Positions 16,533-25,815 are shown, numbered from the stretch's first letter. The stretch is DNA of 64,000 nt from an uncultured Clostridia bacterium (GCA_945876435.1 CAMCOD010000006.1:1-64000), one strand, 5' to 3'. Translations and numbers: made by a program. Notes: generated from the sequence alone by a model not told the origin.

Positions 16533-18137
16533 ATGAAACACTTTTTTTTGCTCATTCTGACGCTATGTCTGCTGCTGAGTACGCTTTGCGGCTGCGGTAA
16601 GACCTCGTCATTGATCCGATATGATATTTCGTCCTCTGTAAGCAACCTGGACCCACAGTTTGCAACAGATGAAACCGATCAGATGGTGATTCACAATCTG
16701 TTTGAAGGGCTGCTGCGCCAGCTCCCCAACGGGGAGGTAGTCAACGCTCTGGCGGAATCCTACACCATTTCTCAGAATGATACGGTATATACCTTCTATC
16801 TGCGGCAGGATGCCCGCTGGAGAACGGAAGCTCCGGTAACGGCAGCGGATTTTGTGTATGCGTTCCGCCGCATTTTTAACGCCCTGTCCCCATCCCCTTA
16901 CACCCAGTATTACTTGTCCTTGAAAAATGCCCAATCCATTCTAAATGGAGATGTACCGGTAGAAGCGCTTGGCGTCCGGGCAATTGATGACTATACACTG
17001 GAATTTCAACTGTCTCAACCGGACTCTTCCTTTCTGGAGAGCCTTTGTCATTCCGCCGCGATGCCCTGCAATCAGGAATTTTTCGAGGGAACGCGGGGAA
17101 AATACGGCACGACCCGCAACTCTGTGACGTCCTGCGGCCCCTTCTTTTTGAATCTGTGGGACGAGGAAAAACTGTATTTAAAGAAAAATACCATGTATTA
17201 TGATGAGTATGGTGTGCAGACGCCAGGCGTGTATTTGTATATCGGCCGGGAAAAGGCGGCTGAAGATGGGGAAGGGGCGGTAAGTCTCTATGACCTGGTT
17301 CTGGAAGGAAAATCCGACAGCTGCCCGGTGACTTTTGAGCAGGCGGAGGCCGCCAAAGCCCTTGGTTATAGCTGTCAGGAGCATATCGGAACCGTTTGGG
17401 GCTTGGTAGTAAACCCCAAGCATCCCCAGTTGTCCAATGAACAGATCCGCCACTCCTTTTTCCATTCCATCAACAGGGCGGAGCTGGACGGTTATTTAAC
17501 AAAAAATATGGTTCTTACAGATCGCCTGATTGCCCCGGAAATTTCTCTGTTTACAGAATCTTATGTTCAGTCGACTTCCGTTAAGACCAACCTCTATGCT
17601 CCAATGGAGGCCCAGGAAGAACGAAAAAACGGCCTGGAAGAGCTGGGTAGCCTGACCCTGGACAGCATGGAGCTTTTGGTACCGGAAGGAGGAAATGTCC
17701 CCTTCCTCAGCGGTATGCTCCAGCAGATGTGGCAGCGGAATCTTTCCGCTTTTGTTAATATCGTAGCATTACCTCAGGCAGAACTGGAAAAAAGGGTAGC
17801 GGAGGGAAACTATGATCTGGCAATTGTGCCCTTTATCTCCTCAGCCAACACACCTTATGATATTTTGTCCCGTTTTGCCAGCGATTCTGCGCTGAATCAA
17901 TGGGGATATTCCAGCGAAACCTATGATGAGCTTCTGCGGACTGCTTCAGTTTCCTCGGAAGAAGCGGTTTCCCGCTCTGCGTATGTGCAGGCAGAGGAAC
18001 TTTTGTACAGCGACTGCGCAGTATTCCCTTTGTTTTATGAGATTTCTTATATTCTGTTTGCTCCAAACGTAAGCGGTATTGAAATTTATCCTTATGGAGG
18101 CATGGTTCGCTTCCAAAATGCCGTTGCAATCCGATAA
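16533..18137 (+). CDS. Orphan peptide-binding lipoprotein (SBP family 5)
   Basis: A 534-residue extracytoplasmic solute-binding protein of the oligopeptide/dipeptide (family 5) class. A lipoprotein signal ends at Cys21 (TLCGC); the SNLDPQFATDETDQ start and the DARWRTEAPVTAADFVYAF segment are typical of OppA-like proteins. AGGAG precedes the ATG. It has its own terminator and no adjacent permease, so it may work with the importer just downstream or act as a peptide sensor. It shares gross architecture but not close sequence with that importer's binding protein. Confidence 0.88.
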   Translation: MKHFFLLILTLCLLLSTLCGCGKTSSLIRYDISSSVSNLDPQFATDETDQMVIHNLFEGLLRQLPNGEVVNALAESYTISQNDTVYTFYLRQDARWRTEAPVTAADFVYAFRRIFNALSPSPYTQYYLSLKNAQSILNGDVPVEALGVRAIDDYTLEFQLSQPDSSFLESLCHSAAMPCNQEFFEGTRGKYGTTRNSVTSCGPFFLNLWDEEKLYLKKNTMYYDEYGVQTPGVYLYIGREKAAEDGEGAVSLYDLVLEGKSDSCPVTFEQAEAAKALGYSCQEHIGTVWGLVVNPKHPQLSNEQIRHSFFHSINRAELDGYLTKNMVLTDRLIAPEISLFTESYVQSTSVKTNLYAPMEAQEERKNGLEELGSLTLDSMELLVPEGGNVPFLSGMLQQMWQRNLSAFVNIVALPQAELEKRVAEGNYDLAIVPFISSANTPYDILSRFASDSALNQWGYSSETYDELLRTASVSSEEAVSRSAYVQAEELLYSDCAVFPLFYEISYILFAPNVSGIEIYPYGGMVRFQNAVAIR

Positions 18138-18175
18138 AAAACAGCCTCTGCATGGATCAGCAGAGGCTGTTTTTA
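18135..18175 (+). terminator. Terminator of the orphan binding-protein gene
   Basis: AAAAACAGCCTCTGC pairs with GCAGAGGCTGTTTTT around an 8-nt loop. Confidence 0.92.
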
Positions 18176-18303
18176 TGTTTAGCTGTCAAACAAGTTTCTA
18201 ATAAAATTATTCCAAAATGTGATTGATTATGCAAAATAACACAAAGCTTTCCGGCGGAGGATTTTTATTTTTGTTTAAAAGCGAAAATCTATAGAAAAAC
18301 TCA

Positions 18304-18328
18304 ATGACAGTGTTTTTTGTCATATAAT
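18304..18328 (+). promoter_or_regulatory. Operator-like dyad and -10 of the peptide importer operon
   Basis: ATGACA-N8-TGTCAT (18304-18323) is a perfect dyad that abuts a TATAAT (18323-18328). No good -35 is present, so the promoter may need an activator or be blocked by a regulator bound at the dyad. The remaining upstream part of this gap (18176-18300) is AT-rich and holds nothing I recognise. Confidence 0.5.
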
Positions 18329-18374
18329 AAAACTATTTGCTAAAAAGATTTTCATGAGGTAAAGTATTCTTGAA

Positions 18375-18460
18375 ATTGTGCAAGAAAGGCATAAACATGC
18401 CGAATTTTGTTGATGGTCGACAAAATTATGCACAATGGGTATCTTCATCCGGGAGATACC
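18375..18460 (+). ncRNA. Structured 5' leader: three-way junction plus hairpin
   Basis: Perfect complementary segments nest as follows. ATTGTGCA (18375-18382) pairs with TGCACAAT (18429-18436) as an outer stem. Inside it are GGCAT-AAAC-ATGCC (18388-18401) and AATTTTGT/ACAAAATT (18403-18427, 9-nt loop). Directly after it GGTATCT/AGATACC (18438-18460) forms another hairpin ending 13 nt before the AAGGAG site of the binding-protein gene. The arrangement resembles a small riboswitch or regulatory leader but does not match a class I know. Pairing is seen in the sequence; function is inference. Confidence 0.5.
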
Positions 18461-18486
18461 GGGACAATAAAAAAAGGAGAATCTTT

Positions 18487-20133
18487 ATGCAGAAAAGAAT
18501 CATGGCATTGTTTCTTGCTGCTGCGATGGCTCTGTCTGTGACAGCATGCAATTCCAGCACGGAACAGAAAAACGAAACCAGCACCGAGCAGAAAACGGAA
18601 ACAACCACCCCAGCAGAAACCACCCCAGCAGAAACCACTCCAGAAGTAAGAGATACTTTTACGGTAGCCATCAGCTATATGCCAGATACGCTTGCTCCAC
18701 ATACCGGTGGTTCTGATGACTACACCTCTATGACCCGTCCGCTGTATGATAAACTTTTCATTGAAAACAATGAAGGTGGTATCGACTACTACTTGGCAGA
18801 CAGCCTGGAAATTTCTGAAGATGGCCTGACTTACAAGATCCATATTCGTGATGACGCAAACTGGTCTGATGGTACTCCAATCACAACCAAAGATATTCAG
18901 TTCTGTGTTGACTACTCGATCCATAAATACGGCTACAACAGATACTGCCGGGTCAATGGCGTAGAAGGTACAATTAATATCATTGATGACAAGACCGTTG
19001 AATTTATTCTGCCTCAGCCATACAACTATGAGATCGTTACCCTGTCTGGCATGACGGTTTACCCAAACCATGTCTTCAACGGTGATCCGGAAGCGCTGAT
19101 CAACTCCACCGAATACTACAATAAACCGGGCTTTGTGACCTCCGGCGCCTATACTGTAACCGAGATCAATGAGGACAGCTTTGTTTGCACTGCAAGAGAT
19201 GACTACTACAGAGGTACTCCATCTGTTAAGAAAGTTGTTATGAAAGTAATCGGCTCCGGTTCCACCAGAGCCATCGCTTTTGAAAATGGTGAGATCGACT
19301 ATATGCGTATCACTACCATTGATGAGCTGGAAAAATATGAGGCTCAGTCTGACAAATACAATATCTTCTCCATGTCGGAAGCTCGTCTGAACTACCTGCA
19401 GGTAAACCCATTTGGTCCAGCGAACCTGAATGATGAACAGCGCGAAGCTCTCTTCTATGCGATCAACGGCGATGAAGTTATTGCAGGCGCTTACGGCTCT
19501 GAAAAACTGGCTACCAATCCAAATTCTCTGCTGACTCCGGACATCAGCCTGTACAATCCGGAAACACCGGACTATGTTTACGATCTGGAAAAGGCAAAAG
19601 AGCTGGCGAAATCTTCCGGTCTGGAAGGCATGACCCTGACCTACATCTATAACAAAGACCGTGCAAACATGGAAGCTGTAGCGGTTGTTCTTCAGCAGCA
19701 GCTGGCACAGATCGGTGTTACCCTGAACATCGAAGGCATGGATTCCTCTTCCTTCTTCCCAAGATTCTTCGCCGCTTCTTCTTATGGCATGAATGGCCAG
19801 GAAAAAACTTGGGATCTGGGCACCAACGGTTGGGACTCCATGAGAGGTTCTACTCTGAATCAGGCTTACTCCTATCTGAATCAGTCTTCCAACGCTTGGG
19901 GCTTGACCGATGTCTGCGGTGAGCTGGCGGCTAAAGTAAATACCACTACCGATAAAGCAGAAGCACAGAAACTGGCTGACGAAGTGATTGAGTTGGCTCT
20001 TGCTCAGCACCGTATCTACCCGCTGACTTACACCAACTATGTTATGGTTTCTCAGAAATATGTAACCGGTCTGGATTGCAGTCCAATTGTTCCAGAGTTC
20101 ATTGACTACCTGGGCATTTCCGTTAACGGTTAA
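18487..20133 (+). CDS. Peptide ABC transporter substrate-binding lipoprotein
   Basis: A 548-residue family 5 solute-binding lipoprotein. The signal peptide ends in SVTAC (lipid-anchored Cys21), followed by a Thr/Glu/Pro-rich linker with an AETTP repeat (about residues 41-52) and the binding domain (DTLAPHTGG, DDANWSDGTPITTKD). ATG 18487 has AAGGAG 7 nt upstream; the frame stays open further upstream only because the structured leader lacks stops. Proline is mostly CCA and codon choice looks optimised, unlike most neighbours, so expression is probably high. It heads a five-gene importer; a terminator follows it. Confidence 0.92.
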   Translation: MQKRIMALFLAAAMALSVTACNSSTEQKNETSTEQKTETTTPAETTPAETTPEVRDTFTVAISYMPDTLAPHTGGSDDYTSMTRPLYDKLFIENNEGGIDYYLADSLEISEDGLTYKIHIRDDANWSDGTPITTKDIQFCVDYSIHKYGYNRYCRVNGVEGTINIIDDKTVEFILPQPYNYEIVTLSGMTVYPNHVFNGDPEALINSTEYYNKPGFVTSGAYTVTEINEDSFVCTARDDYYRGTPSVKKVVMKVIGSGSTRAIAFENGEIDYMRITTIDELEKYEAQSDKYNIFSMSEARLNYLQVNPFGPANLNDEQREALFYAINGDEVIAGAYGSEKLATNPNSLLTPDISLYNPETPDYVYDLEKAKELAKSSGLEGMTLTYIYNKDRANMEAVAVVLQQQLAQIGVTLNIEGMDSSSFFPRFFAASSYGMNGQEKTWDLGTNGWDSMRGSTLNQAYSYLNQSSNAWGLTDVCGELAAKVNTTTDKAEAQKLADEVIELALAQHRIYPLTYTNYVMVSQKYVTGLDCSPIVPEFIDYLGISVNG

Positions 20134-20151
20134 GCTGTTGACCAACGATTG

Positions 20152-20184
20152 AAAAGCTGCCCTTGAAAAAGGGCGGCTTTTTTC
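20152..20184 (+). terminator. Intercistronic terminator after the binding-protein gene
   Basis: AAAGCTGCCCTT pairs with AAGGGCGGCTTT (one G-T pair) around GAAA and is followed by T7. It lies inside the operon just before the permease ribosome site, so partial read-through would lower permease expression relative to the binding protein. Confidence 0.85.
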
Positions 20185-20201
20185 ATAGAAAGGAAGAACC
20201 A

Positions 20202-21170
20202 ATGCTTAAATATTGTTTAAAAAAAGCGGGTCAGGTTGCCATTGTAATGCTGCTGATCTCCTTTTTCTCCTTTGCGATCATTGATTTGGCCCCCGGCGAT
20301 ATCTCATCCATGTATATTACGGAAGATATGACCGAGGAAGAGAAGGCCATTGTTATCGAAAAGCTGGGTCTGGACAAAAGTATGCCGGAACAGTATCTGG
20401 CCTGGCTGGGGGAGGCGCTGAAAGGTAATTTTGGCGTGTCTCTCTCCTATAAAACACCGGTTATGCCCATGCTGACCAAGCGGCTTCCTTCCACCATTCT
20501 GCTGATGGGAACCTCGCTGGCGGTGTCGCTGGCCCTTTCCATCCCCTTAGGGTTGATTGCGGGCTACAAAAAGAATACCTGGATCGACAATGCCATCAGC
20601 GGTTTCGCCTATTTTGGCATGTCCATCCCATCTTTCTACTTCGGCATGCTGATGATCATCCTTTTCACCGCTACATTGCACCTTCTGCCATCCTCCGGTA
20701 TGCATTCGGTTGGAGTGAATACGCCCATTGATACGCTGATGCATATGATCATGCCGGTCATGACCATGGCTCTCAGCTCTATGGCCTCCAAAGTCCGCTA
20801 CGTCCGGGCCAATACCATTGGCCAACTCAGCGAGGAATATGTTCTTGCGGCGAAAGCAAAGGGTACATCGCCGGTTAAGATCCTCTTCAAACATGTTCTG
20901 AAAAATACTTTATTGCCCATCATTACGATTGTTGGTATGAATATGGCTTCTCTGGTCTGCGGTTCCTTTATTATTGAAAGCGTGTTCGGCTGGCCGGGCA
21001 TCGGCAGCTTTGCCATGGAGGCCATCGGCAAACGGGATTATACGATTATTATGGCCTACATCATGCTTTCCGGCTTTATTCTGGTTATGGGTAACTTTGT
21101 AGCCGATATTCTATACTCCTTCGCTGATCCAAGAATTAAAAGGGGGATTGACGTAGCTAATGGAAAATAA
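20202..21170 (+). CDS. Peptide ABC transporter permease, DppB/OppB type
   Basis: A 322-residue inner-membrane permease of the binding-protein-dependent family. An N-terminal helix (about 9-31), an extracytoplasmic loop containing the LGLDKSMPEQYLAWL segment, and five further helices are seen; the EAA loop that docks on the ATPases is EEYVLAAKAKGTSPVKILFKH-like, near residue 210. ATG 20202 was chosen over an upstream in-frame start that falls inside the terminator. It overlaps the next gene by 11 nt. Confidence 0.93.
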   Translation: MLKYCLKKAGQVAIVMLLISFFSFAIIDLAPGDISSMYITEDMTEEEKAIVIEKLGLDKSMPEQYLAWLGEALKGNFGVSLSYKTPVMPMLTKRLPSTILLMGTSLAVSLALSIPLGLIAGYKKNTWIDNAISGFAYFGMSIPSFYFGMLMIILFTATLHLLPSSGMHSVGVNTPIDTLMHMIMPVMTMALSSMASKVRYVRANTIGQLSEEYVLAAKAKGTSPVKILFKHVLKNTLLPIITIVGMNMASLVCGSFIIESVFGWPGIGSFAMEAIGKRDYTIIMAYIMLSGFILVMGNFVADILYSFADPRIKRGIDVANGK

Positions 21171-22077
21171 TCTTGTACTGAACGAAAAATCCTTCCAGCG
21201 TATGGAGAAAAAGCAGAAGGATTTAGGGGTTGTTTATCATCGAAGCATCTGGAAAGATGTAAAGAAAGAAATCAAATCCAACCCAATGGCGGTATTTGCC
21301 TGCATTTTTTTAGCAGTTATCATCATAGCCTGTCTTTTGGCTCCGCTGAGCCCCTATGATCCCAACAAACTGGATATCGCCAATAAGTTTTTGGCACCTT
21401 CTCTGCAGCATCCGTTTGGAACCGATGAATATGGCCGGGACTATTTCACCCGAGCCCTTTATGGCGGACGCGTTTCGCTGCTGGTTGGCTTTTCCGCCAT
21501 GTTTGTAACCATCTGCATTGGTACGACGATCGGTATTTTTTCCGGTTATATTGGCGGGAAGCTGGATATGCTGCTGATGCGCTTTACGGATATTTTTCTG
21601 GCTTTGCCATCCATGCTGCTGATGGTTGTCCTGAACTCTTTTCTGAAACCGGGTATGACGACTTTGATTTTGGTATTGAGTCTCTTCTCCTGGGCATCCG
21701 TGGCCCGTATTACCCGTGCTGAAACCATGTCGCTGAAAGAAAGAGATTATGTAATCGCCTCCAAGAATCTGGGTGCAAGCAGTGTACTGATCGCGGTAAA
21801 ACATATTCTGCCCAACATTCTGGGTCCGGTTATTGTAGCGGCCAGCCTGGGCGTAGCCAGCGCAATTCTCACCGAATCCTCCCTCAGCTTTTTAGGCTTG
21901 GGCATATCGATCCCCCACGCTTCCTGGGGCAGCATGCTGCAGGGTGCGCAGAGTTATATTTTGGATAAGCCGATGATGGCGGTTTATCCAGGTCTTCTGA
22001 TCCTGCTTACCGTCCTCAGCTTCAACATTTTGGGCGACGTGCTCCGCAGCGCCCTGGAACCGAAAATTGTAAAATAA
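21160..22077 (+). CDS. Peptide ABC transporter permease, DppC/OppC type
   Basis: A 305-residue second permease subunit. A cytosolic N-terminus of about 45 residues precedes the first helix, then the family motif PFGTDEYGRDYFTRALYGGR and the EAA loop with DYVIASKNLGAS. It pairs with the preceding subunit to form the membrane channel. Its start overlaps the previous gene by 11 nt and the ATPase gene follows after 10 nt, so the genes are translationally linked. Confidence 0.93.
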   Translation: MENNLVLNEKSFQRMEKKQKDLGVVYHRSIWKDVKKEIKSNPMAVFACIFLAVIIIACLLAPLSPYDPNKLDIANKFLAPSLQHPFGTDEYGRDYFTRALYGGRVSLLVGFSAMFVTICIGTTIGIFSGYIGGKLDMLLMRFTDIFLALPSMLLMVVLNSFLKPGMTTLILVLSLFSWASVARITRAETMSLKERDYVIASKNLGASSVLIAVKHILPNILGPVIVAASLGVASAILTESSLSFLGLGISIPHASWGSMLQGAQSYILDKPMMAVYPGLLILLTVLSFNILGDVLRSALEPKIVK

Positions 22078-22087
22078 GGAGGAAATC

Positions 22088-23116
22088 ATGAATACACTTG
22101 TTGAAATCAAAAACCTTTCCGTTTCTTATTTTACCTATGCCGGTGAGGTACAATCTGTTCGGGACATCTCATTCTCCATCGAAAAAGGAAAAACCACCGC
22201 TCTTGTGGGAGAGTCCGGCTGCGGCAAGTCGGTAACGTCCAAATCCCTGATGGGACTGATCGAAAAACCCGGTGTGATTAAAGAGGGTAGCCAGATCATT
22301 TATAATGGCAAGAATATTCTGGACTTTAACCCAAAGGAATGGAATGCTTTCCGGGGCAAAGAGTGCTCTATGATCTTCCAGGATGCTCTGGTATCTCTGA
22401 ACCCCACTATGATGGTGGGAAAACAGATCATGGAAAACCTGGAGAATCACAATGAAGAAGGCCTTTCCAAAGGAGAATTGCGGAAAAAAGCCAAGGAAAT
22501 GCTGGATATGGTAGGGATACCGGATGCGGAAAGCTGTTTGAACAAATATCCCCATGAACTTTCCGGCGGTATGCGTCAGCGGGTAATGATCGCCACCGCT
22601 CTGATTACCCATCCTACCCTGTTGATTGCCGATGAGCCAACCACCGCGCTGGACGTGACCATCCAGGCTCAGATTTTAGAGCTGATGAAGGATTTGCAGA
22701 AAAAGCTGGGTATGGCTATTATTATGATCACCCATGATTTGGGTGTTGTGGCTGATATCTGCGATGACATTGTAGTAATGTATGCGGGAAAAATCGTGGA
22801 AAAGGGCAGTAATGAGGACATTTTCTATCATCCTCGTCATCCATATACCTGGGCACTGATGAATTCTGTGCCTCGACTGGATCTGGACAGCAAAGAAGAA
22901 CTGGTGACAATCGAGGGAACCATCCCGGACATGATCCATCCGCCGAAAGGCTGTGCTTTCTGCAGCCGCTGTCCGTACGCCATGAACATCTGCGCGGAAC
23001 AGACTCCGGAGGTCCTGGATTTGGGCAACGGTCATGAGGTTTCCTGTTGGCTGACGGACCCTCGTGCAGATGTCAGCGGCGTACCATTCCAAACCGGAGG
23101 TGTTGATCATGAGTAA
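22088..23116 (+). CDS. Peptide ABC transporter ATPase, OppD type
   Basis: A 342-residue ABC ATPase with Walker A GESGCGKS, signature LSGGMRQR, Walker [13 protein letters not shown] and the switch His in MITHDLG. The C-terminal OppD/DppD extension has the Cys-rich motif [14 protein letters not shown], which in relatives holds an iron-sulfur cluster. It energises import with the OppF-type partner. It overlaps the next gene by 8 nt (ATGAGTAA). Confidence 0.94.
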   Translation: MNTLVEIKNLSVSYFTYAGEVQSVRDISFSIEKGKTTALVGESGCGKSVTSKSLMGLIEKPGVIKEGSQIIYNGKNILDFNPKEWNAFRGKECSMIFQDALVSLNPTMMVGKQIMENLENHNEEGLSKGELRKKAKEMLDMVGIPDAESCLNKYPHELSGGMRQRVMIATALITHPTLLIADEPTTALDVTIQAQILELMKDLQKKLGMAIIMITHDLGVVADICDDIVVMYAGKIVEKGSNEDIFYHPRHPYTWALMNSVPRLDLDSKEELVTIEGTIPDMIHPPKGCAFCSRCPYAMNICAEQTPEVLDLGNGHEVSCWLTDPRADVSGVPFQTGGVDHE

Positions 23117-24080
23117 CAGACCTGTCGAACTGGAAGTAAAACACCTGTGCAAATACTATAACGCAGGCAGAAAACGCCTGCTGAAAGCGGTGGATGACGT
23201 TTCCTTCGATATTTATAAAGGAGAAACCCTGGGGATTGTGGGTGAGTCCGGCTGCGGCAAGACCACCTGCGGCAAAACCTGTATCGGTATGCTGGAGAAA
23301 ACCGGCGGTGAAGTGAAGTTCCAAGGCAAGGATGTTCACACCCTGTCCAAAAAGGAGCGCTTTGACTTCAGCGGTAAAGTCCAGATGATTTTCCAGGACC
23401 CTTATGCTTCTCTGGACCCGCATCAGAAGGTGTACGACATTGTAGCGGAGGGTATCCGCATCCATAAACTGGCGAAAGATAAGGCAGAGGAAGAACATAT
23501 GGTGCTGGAACTGCTGGATATGGTGGGTTTAAACGCCGAACATGCTATGCGCAACGTCCATGAGTTCTCCGGCGGCCAGCGTCAGCGCATCGGTATTGCC
23601 CGCGCGCTGGCAGTTGACCCGGAGTTCCTCTTCTGCGACGAGCCGATTTCGGCGCTGGATGTTTCTATTCAAGCACAGATCATCAACCTGCTGATGAAGC
23701 TGCAGAAGGAAAAACATCTGACTATGTTGTTTATTGCCCATGACCTGTCTATGGTAAAGCATATCTCTGACCGTATTGGTGTTATGTATCTGGGAAACAT
23801 GGTGGAACTTTCCGGCTCCTCCGACCTTTACCGGAAGCCTCTCCACCCCTATACACAGGCATTGTTGTCCGCGGTACCGATTGCGGATCCAAAAGCCTCC
23901 CGGGAACGGAAAAAAATCATGCTCACCGGGGATGTACCCAGTCCGGTGAACCCTCCGGCTGGCTGCCGCTTCAGCGGACGCTGCAAATACTGCATGAGCC
24001 AGTGCTTTGATTTGAAACCGGAGCTGAAGGAAGTGGAAGCAGGTCATTATGTGGCGTGTCATCTGTACGATGAGAAATAA
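23109..24080 (+). CDS. Peptide ABC transporter ATPase, OppF type
   Basis: A 323-residue ABC ATPase with Walker A GESGCGKTT, signature FSGGQRQR, Walker B LFCDEPISALD and FIAHDLS. The C-terminus carries the paired-Cys CRFSGRCKYCMSQC extension matching OppD. ATG 23109 follows GGAGG; an earlier in-frame start inside oppD is not credible. Last gene of the importer operon; a strong terminator follows. Confidence 0.94.
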   Translation: MSNRPVELEVKHLCKYYNAGRKRLLKAVDDVSFDIYKGETLGIVGESGCGKTTCGKTCIGMLEKTGGEVKFQGKDVHTLSKKERFDFSGKVQMIFQDPYASLDPHQKVYDIVAEGIRIHKLAKDKAEEEHMVLELLDMVGLNAEHAMRNVHEFSGGQRQRIGIARALAVDPEFLFCDEPISALDVSIQAQIINLLMKLQKEKHLTMLFIAHDLSMVKHISDRIGVMYLGNMVELSGSSDLYRKPLHPYTQALLSAVPIADPKASRERKKIMLTGDVPSPVNPPAGCRFSGRCKYCMSQCFDLKPELKEVEAGHYVACHLYDEK

Positions 24081-24103
24081 GAAAAACTCTCAATAGAAAA
24101 AAA

Positions 24104-24142
24104 TAAAATCCCCCTGATGTGTTTTCATCAGGGGGATTTTTA
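24104..24142. terminator. Bidirectional terminator
   Basis: AAAATCCCCCTGATG pairs with CATCAGGGGGATTTT; it ends the importer operon and the convergent MATE gene. Confidence 0.93.
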
Positions 24143-24160
24143 GCGCTTACGAGAGGGGTG

Positions 24161-25636
24161 TTAATGTTTGATTCGCATTCCGTTGATTTTCCATTTACCG
24201 GAATTGAAGCGGGCCAATACAAGAGCGCTTCGGATCAACTGGTCCAGAATCATAGCGACCCATGCACCCATCAATCCCCAGTTCAAAACATTGATACTGA
24301 AAATGGCAAAGGCCGGTCGAACCAGCAGAACAGTAATGAAGGTAATGACGGCAGTAGCCTTGGTGTCGCCTGCGCCACGGAGTGCACCGGCAATAATAAA
24401 CTGAGAGGACTGGAAAGGCTGGATTAGCGCCATCATTTTCATAATCACAGCACCCTGCGCTACAATTTGCGGGTCATCGTTGTATAGCGCTACGATATGG
24501 CCTCCCCAGAAGAAGAGGACAATAGCGATCAGGAAGGATACCAGCATACCGACCCGCTGAGTCCGGCTGCAGTAAGCTTGAGCCATATCCGGTCGTTTTT
24601 TACCCAGACTTTGTCCCATAAGCGAGGTGGCTGATACCGCGAAGGCATTGCCGTTCATAAAGGACAGGGATTGGATGTTCATGCAGACCTGATGGGTTGC
24701 AAAGGCGATGGTACCAAGTCCGGCAACGGTTTTGGAGTAGATGATCAGGCCGCAGCGCATGATTAATTGCTCCAGCATAGCAGGCAGACCGATTTTAAAA
24801 ATACTGCCGAGGGCATCCCAGTTCGGACGAAAGCTCTCCCGAAAGCTGAGGTGAAGGTAAGAGCGGTTGCCCATGATAGCAGCGAAAGCAAGCACAAAGG
24901 CGACACACTGGCCGATGACAGTAGCCAGAGAAGCACCGGCGATGCCCATTTCCGGGAAACCAAAGTGACCGTAGATCAGCAGGTAATTGAAGACCACATT
25001 GACGCCGTTGGCGATCAGGTTGTAGATCATTGCCGTACGGGAGTCCCCCACGCCTCGCAAAGTAGCGGTAACCGTAGTGGTAAGCGCCATGAAGACGAAG
25101 CCCAGGAACTGAATTTGGAGATAAATGGTGCCACCCTCCAAAGTTTGAGCGTCGGCTGCGCCCATGAAGGCAATCAGAGGCTCAGAGAACAGGTAGCCGA
25201 TAATGGAAGAAACAGTGGACAAAACAAAGGTCAAAAGCAGAGCCTGCCGGAGAATACCATTGGCTTTTTCCGGGTCATTGGCGCCTTTGTAGCGGGCAAC
25301 CATTGCGGTAGCGCCCACATTCATTGCCATAAACATGGTCATCATCAGGAATTTTGGCTGGGTTGTCAAACCCACTGCTGACAATGCCCAGGGACCTAGC
25401 TGGCCGACCATAATCAGGTCCACCATGGATGCCAGCTGCGTCAGGATCAATTCTACAAAGGAAGGCCATGCAATGCGGACAATATCGGAATAGACCAATC
25501 TGCTGGAGACGCCTTCCGGCAGTGTTTTACTGAATTTTTCGTCCATGCCGAAGCTGTGTTCGCCGCCGTCACCAGCTTCCACAAAGTCCAGGGCCATTTT
25601 TGGCCCGATTTCCATAACATTTGCGTCTGTATTCAT
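24161..25636 (-). CDS. MATE family efflux transporter
   Basis: A 491-residue multidrug and toxic compound extrusion pump with twelve predicted helices in two halves, exporting cationic compounds in exchange for H+ or Na+. The segments SMVDLIMVGQLG, ATAMVARYKGA and GVGDSRTAMIYN are typical. Start choice is uncertain: ATG 25636 has only GGGGA 4 nt away, while a GTG at 25669 lies 1 nt after AGGAGG. An 8-bp hairpin (25644-25663) separates that AGGAGG from the ATG. Promoter and MarR-like dyad are just upstream. Confidence 0.88.
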   Translation of the reverse strand: MNTDANVMEIGPKMALDFVEAGDGGEHSFGMDEKFSKTLPEGVSSRLVYSDIVRIAWPSFVELILTQLASMVDLIMVGQLGPWALSAVGLTTQPKFLMMTMFMAMNVGATAMVARYKGANDPEKANGILRQALLLTFVLSTVSSIIGYLFSEPLIAFMGAADAQTLEGGTIYLQIQFLGFVFMALTTTVTATLRGVGDSRTAMIYNLIANGVNVVFNYLLIYGHFGFPEMGIAGASLATVIGQCVAFVLAFAAIMGNRSYLHLSFRESFRPNWDALGSIFKIGLPAMLEQLIMRCGLIIYSKTVAGLGTIAFATHQVCMNIQSLSFMNGNAFAVSATSLMGQSLGKKRPDMAQAYCSRTQRVGMLVSFLIAIVLFFWGGHIVALYNDDPQIVAQGAVIMKMMALIQPFQSSQFIIAGALRGAGDTKATAVITFITVLLVRPAFAIFSINVLNWGLMGAWVAMILDQLIRSALVLARFNSGKWKINGMRIKH

Positions 25637-25643
25637 ACTTTCC

Positions 25644-25663
25644 CCGTCATCCCCTGATGACGG
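25644..25663 (-). promoter_or_regulatory. Hairpin between ribosome site and ATG of the MATE gene
   Basis: CCGTCATC pairs perfectly with GATGACGG around a 4-nt loop. AGGAGG (25671-25676, minus) is on one side and ATG 25636 on the other; folding would bring them closer. Confidence 0.45.
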
Positions 25664-25684
25664 AATCACACCTCCTGCTTGTGA

Positions 25685-25702
25685 TAGTTAAGTGTCTAAC
25701 TA
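25685..25702 (-). promoter_or_regulatory. MarR-like operator of the MATE gene
   Basis: TAGTTA-N6-TAACTA is a perfect dyad at the expected transcription start, the form bound by many MarR-family repressors of efflux pumps. No marR gene is within the window next to it. Confidence 0.55.
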
Positions 25703-25704
25703 AT

Positions 25705-25733
25705 AGTTTATGGCTTTCGGAGACTATTGTCAA
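25705..25733 (-). promoter_or_regulatory. Promoter of the MATE gene
   Basis: Minus-strand TTGACA and TAAACT with a 17-nt spacer. Confidence 0.7.
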
Positions 25734-25815
25734 TGTTTGCCCTTCAAAATCGCTTATTCCATCAACTTTATTCAGGATTTTATGTGCATTTTTCATAAAA
25801 ATATACTGAAATATA

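Noticed and set aside
18445..20202. Long open frame opposite the importer binding-protein gene
   Set aside because: No ribosome site or family resemblance; it is a by-product of the biased codon use on the other strand.
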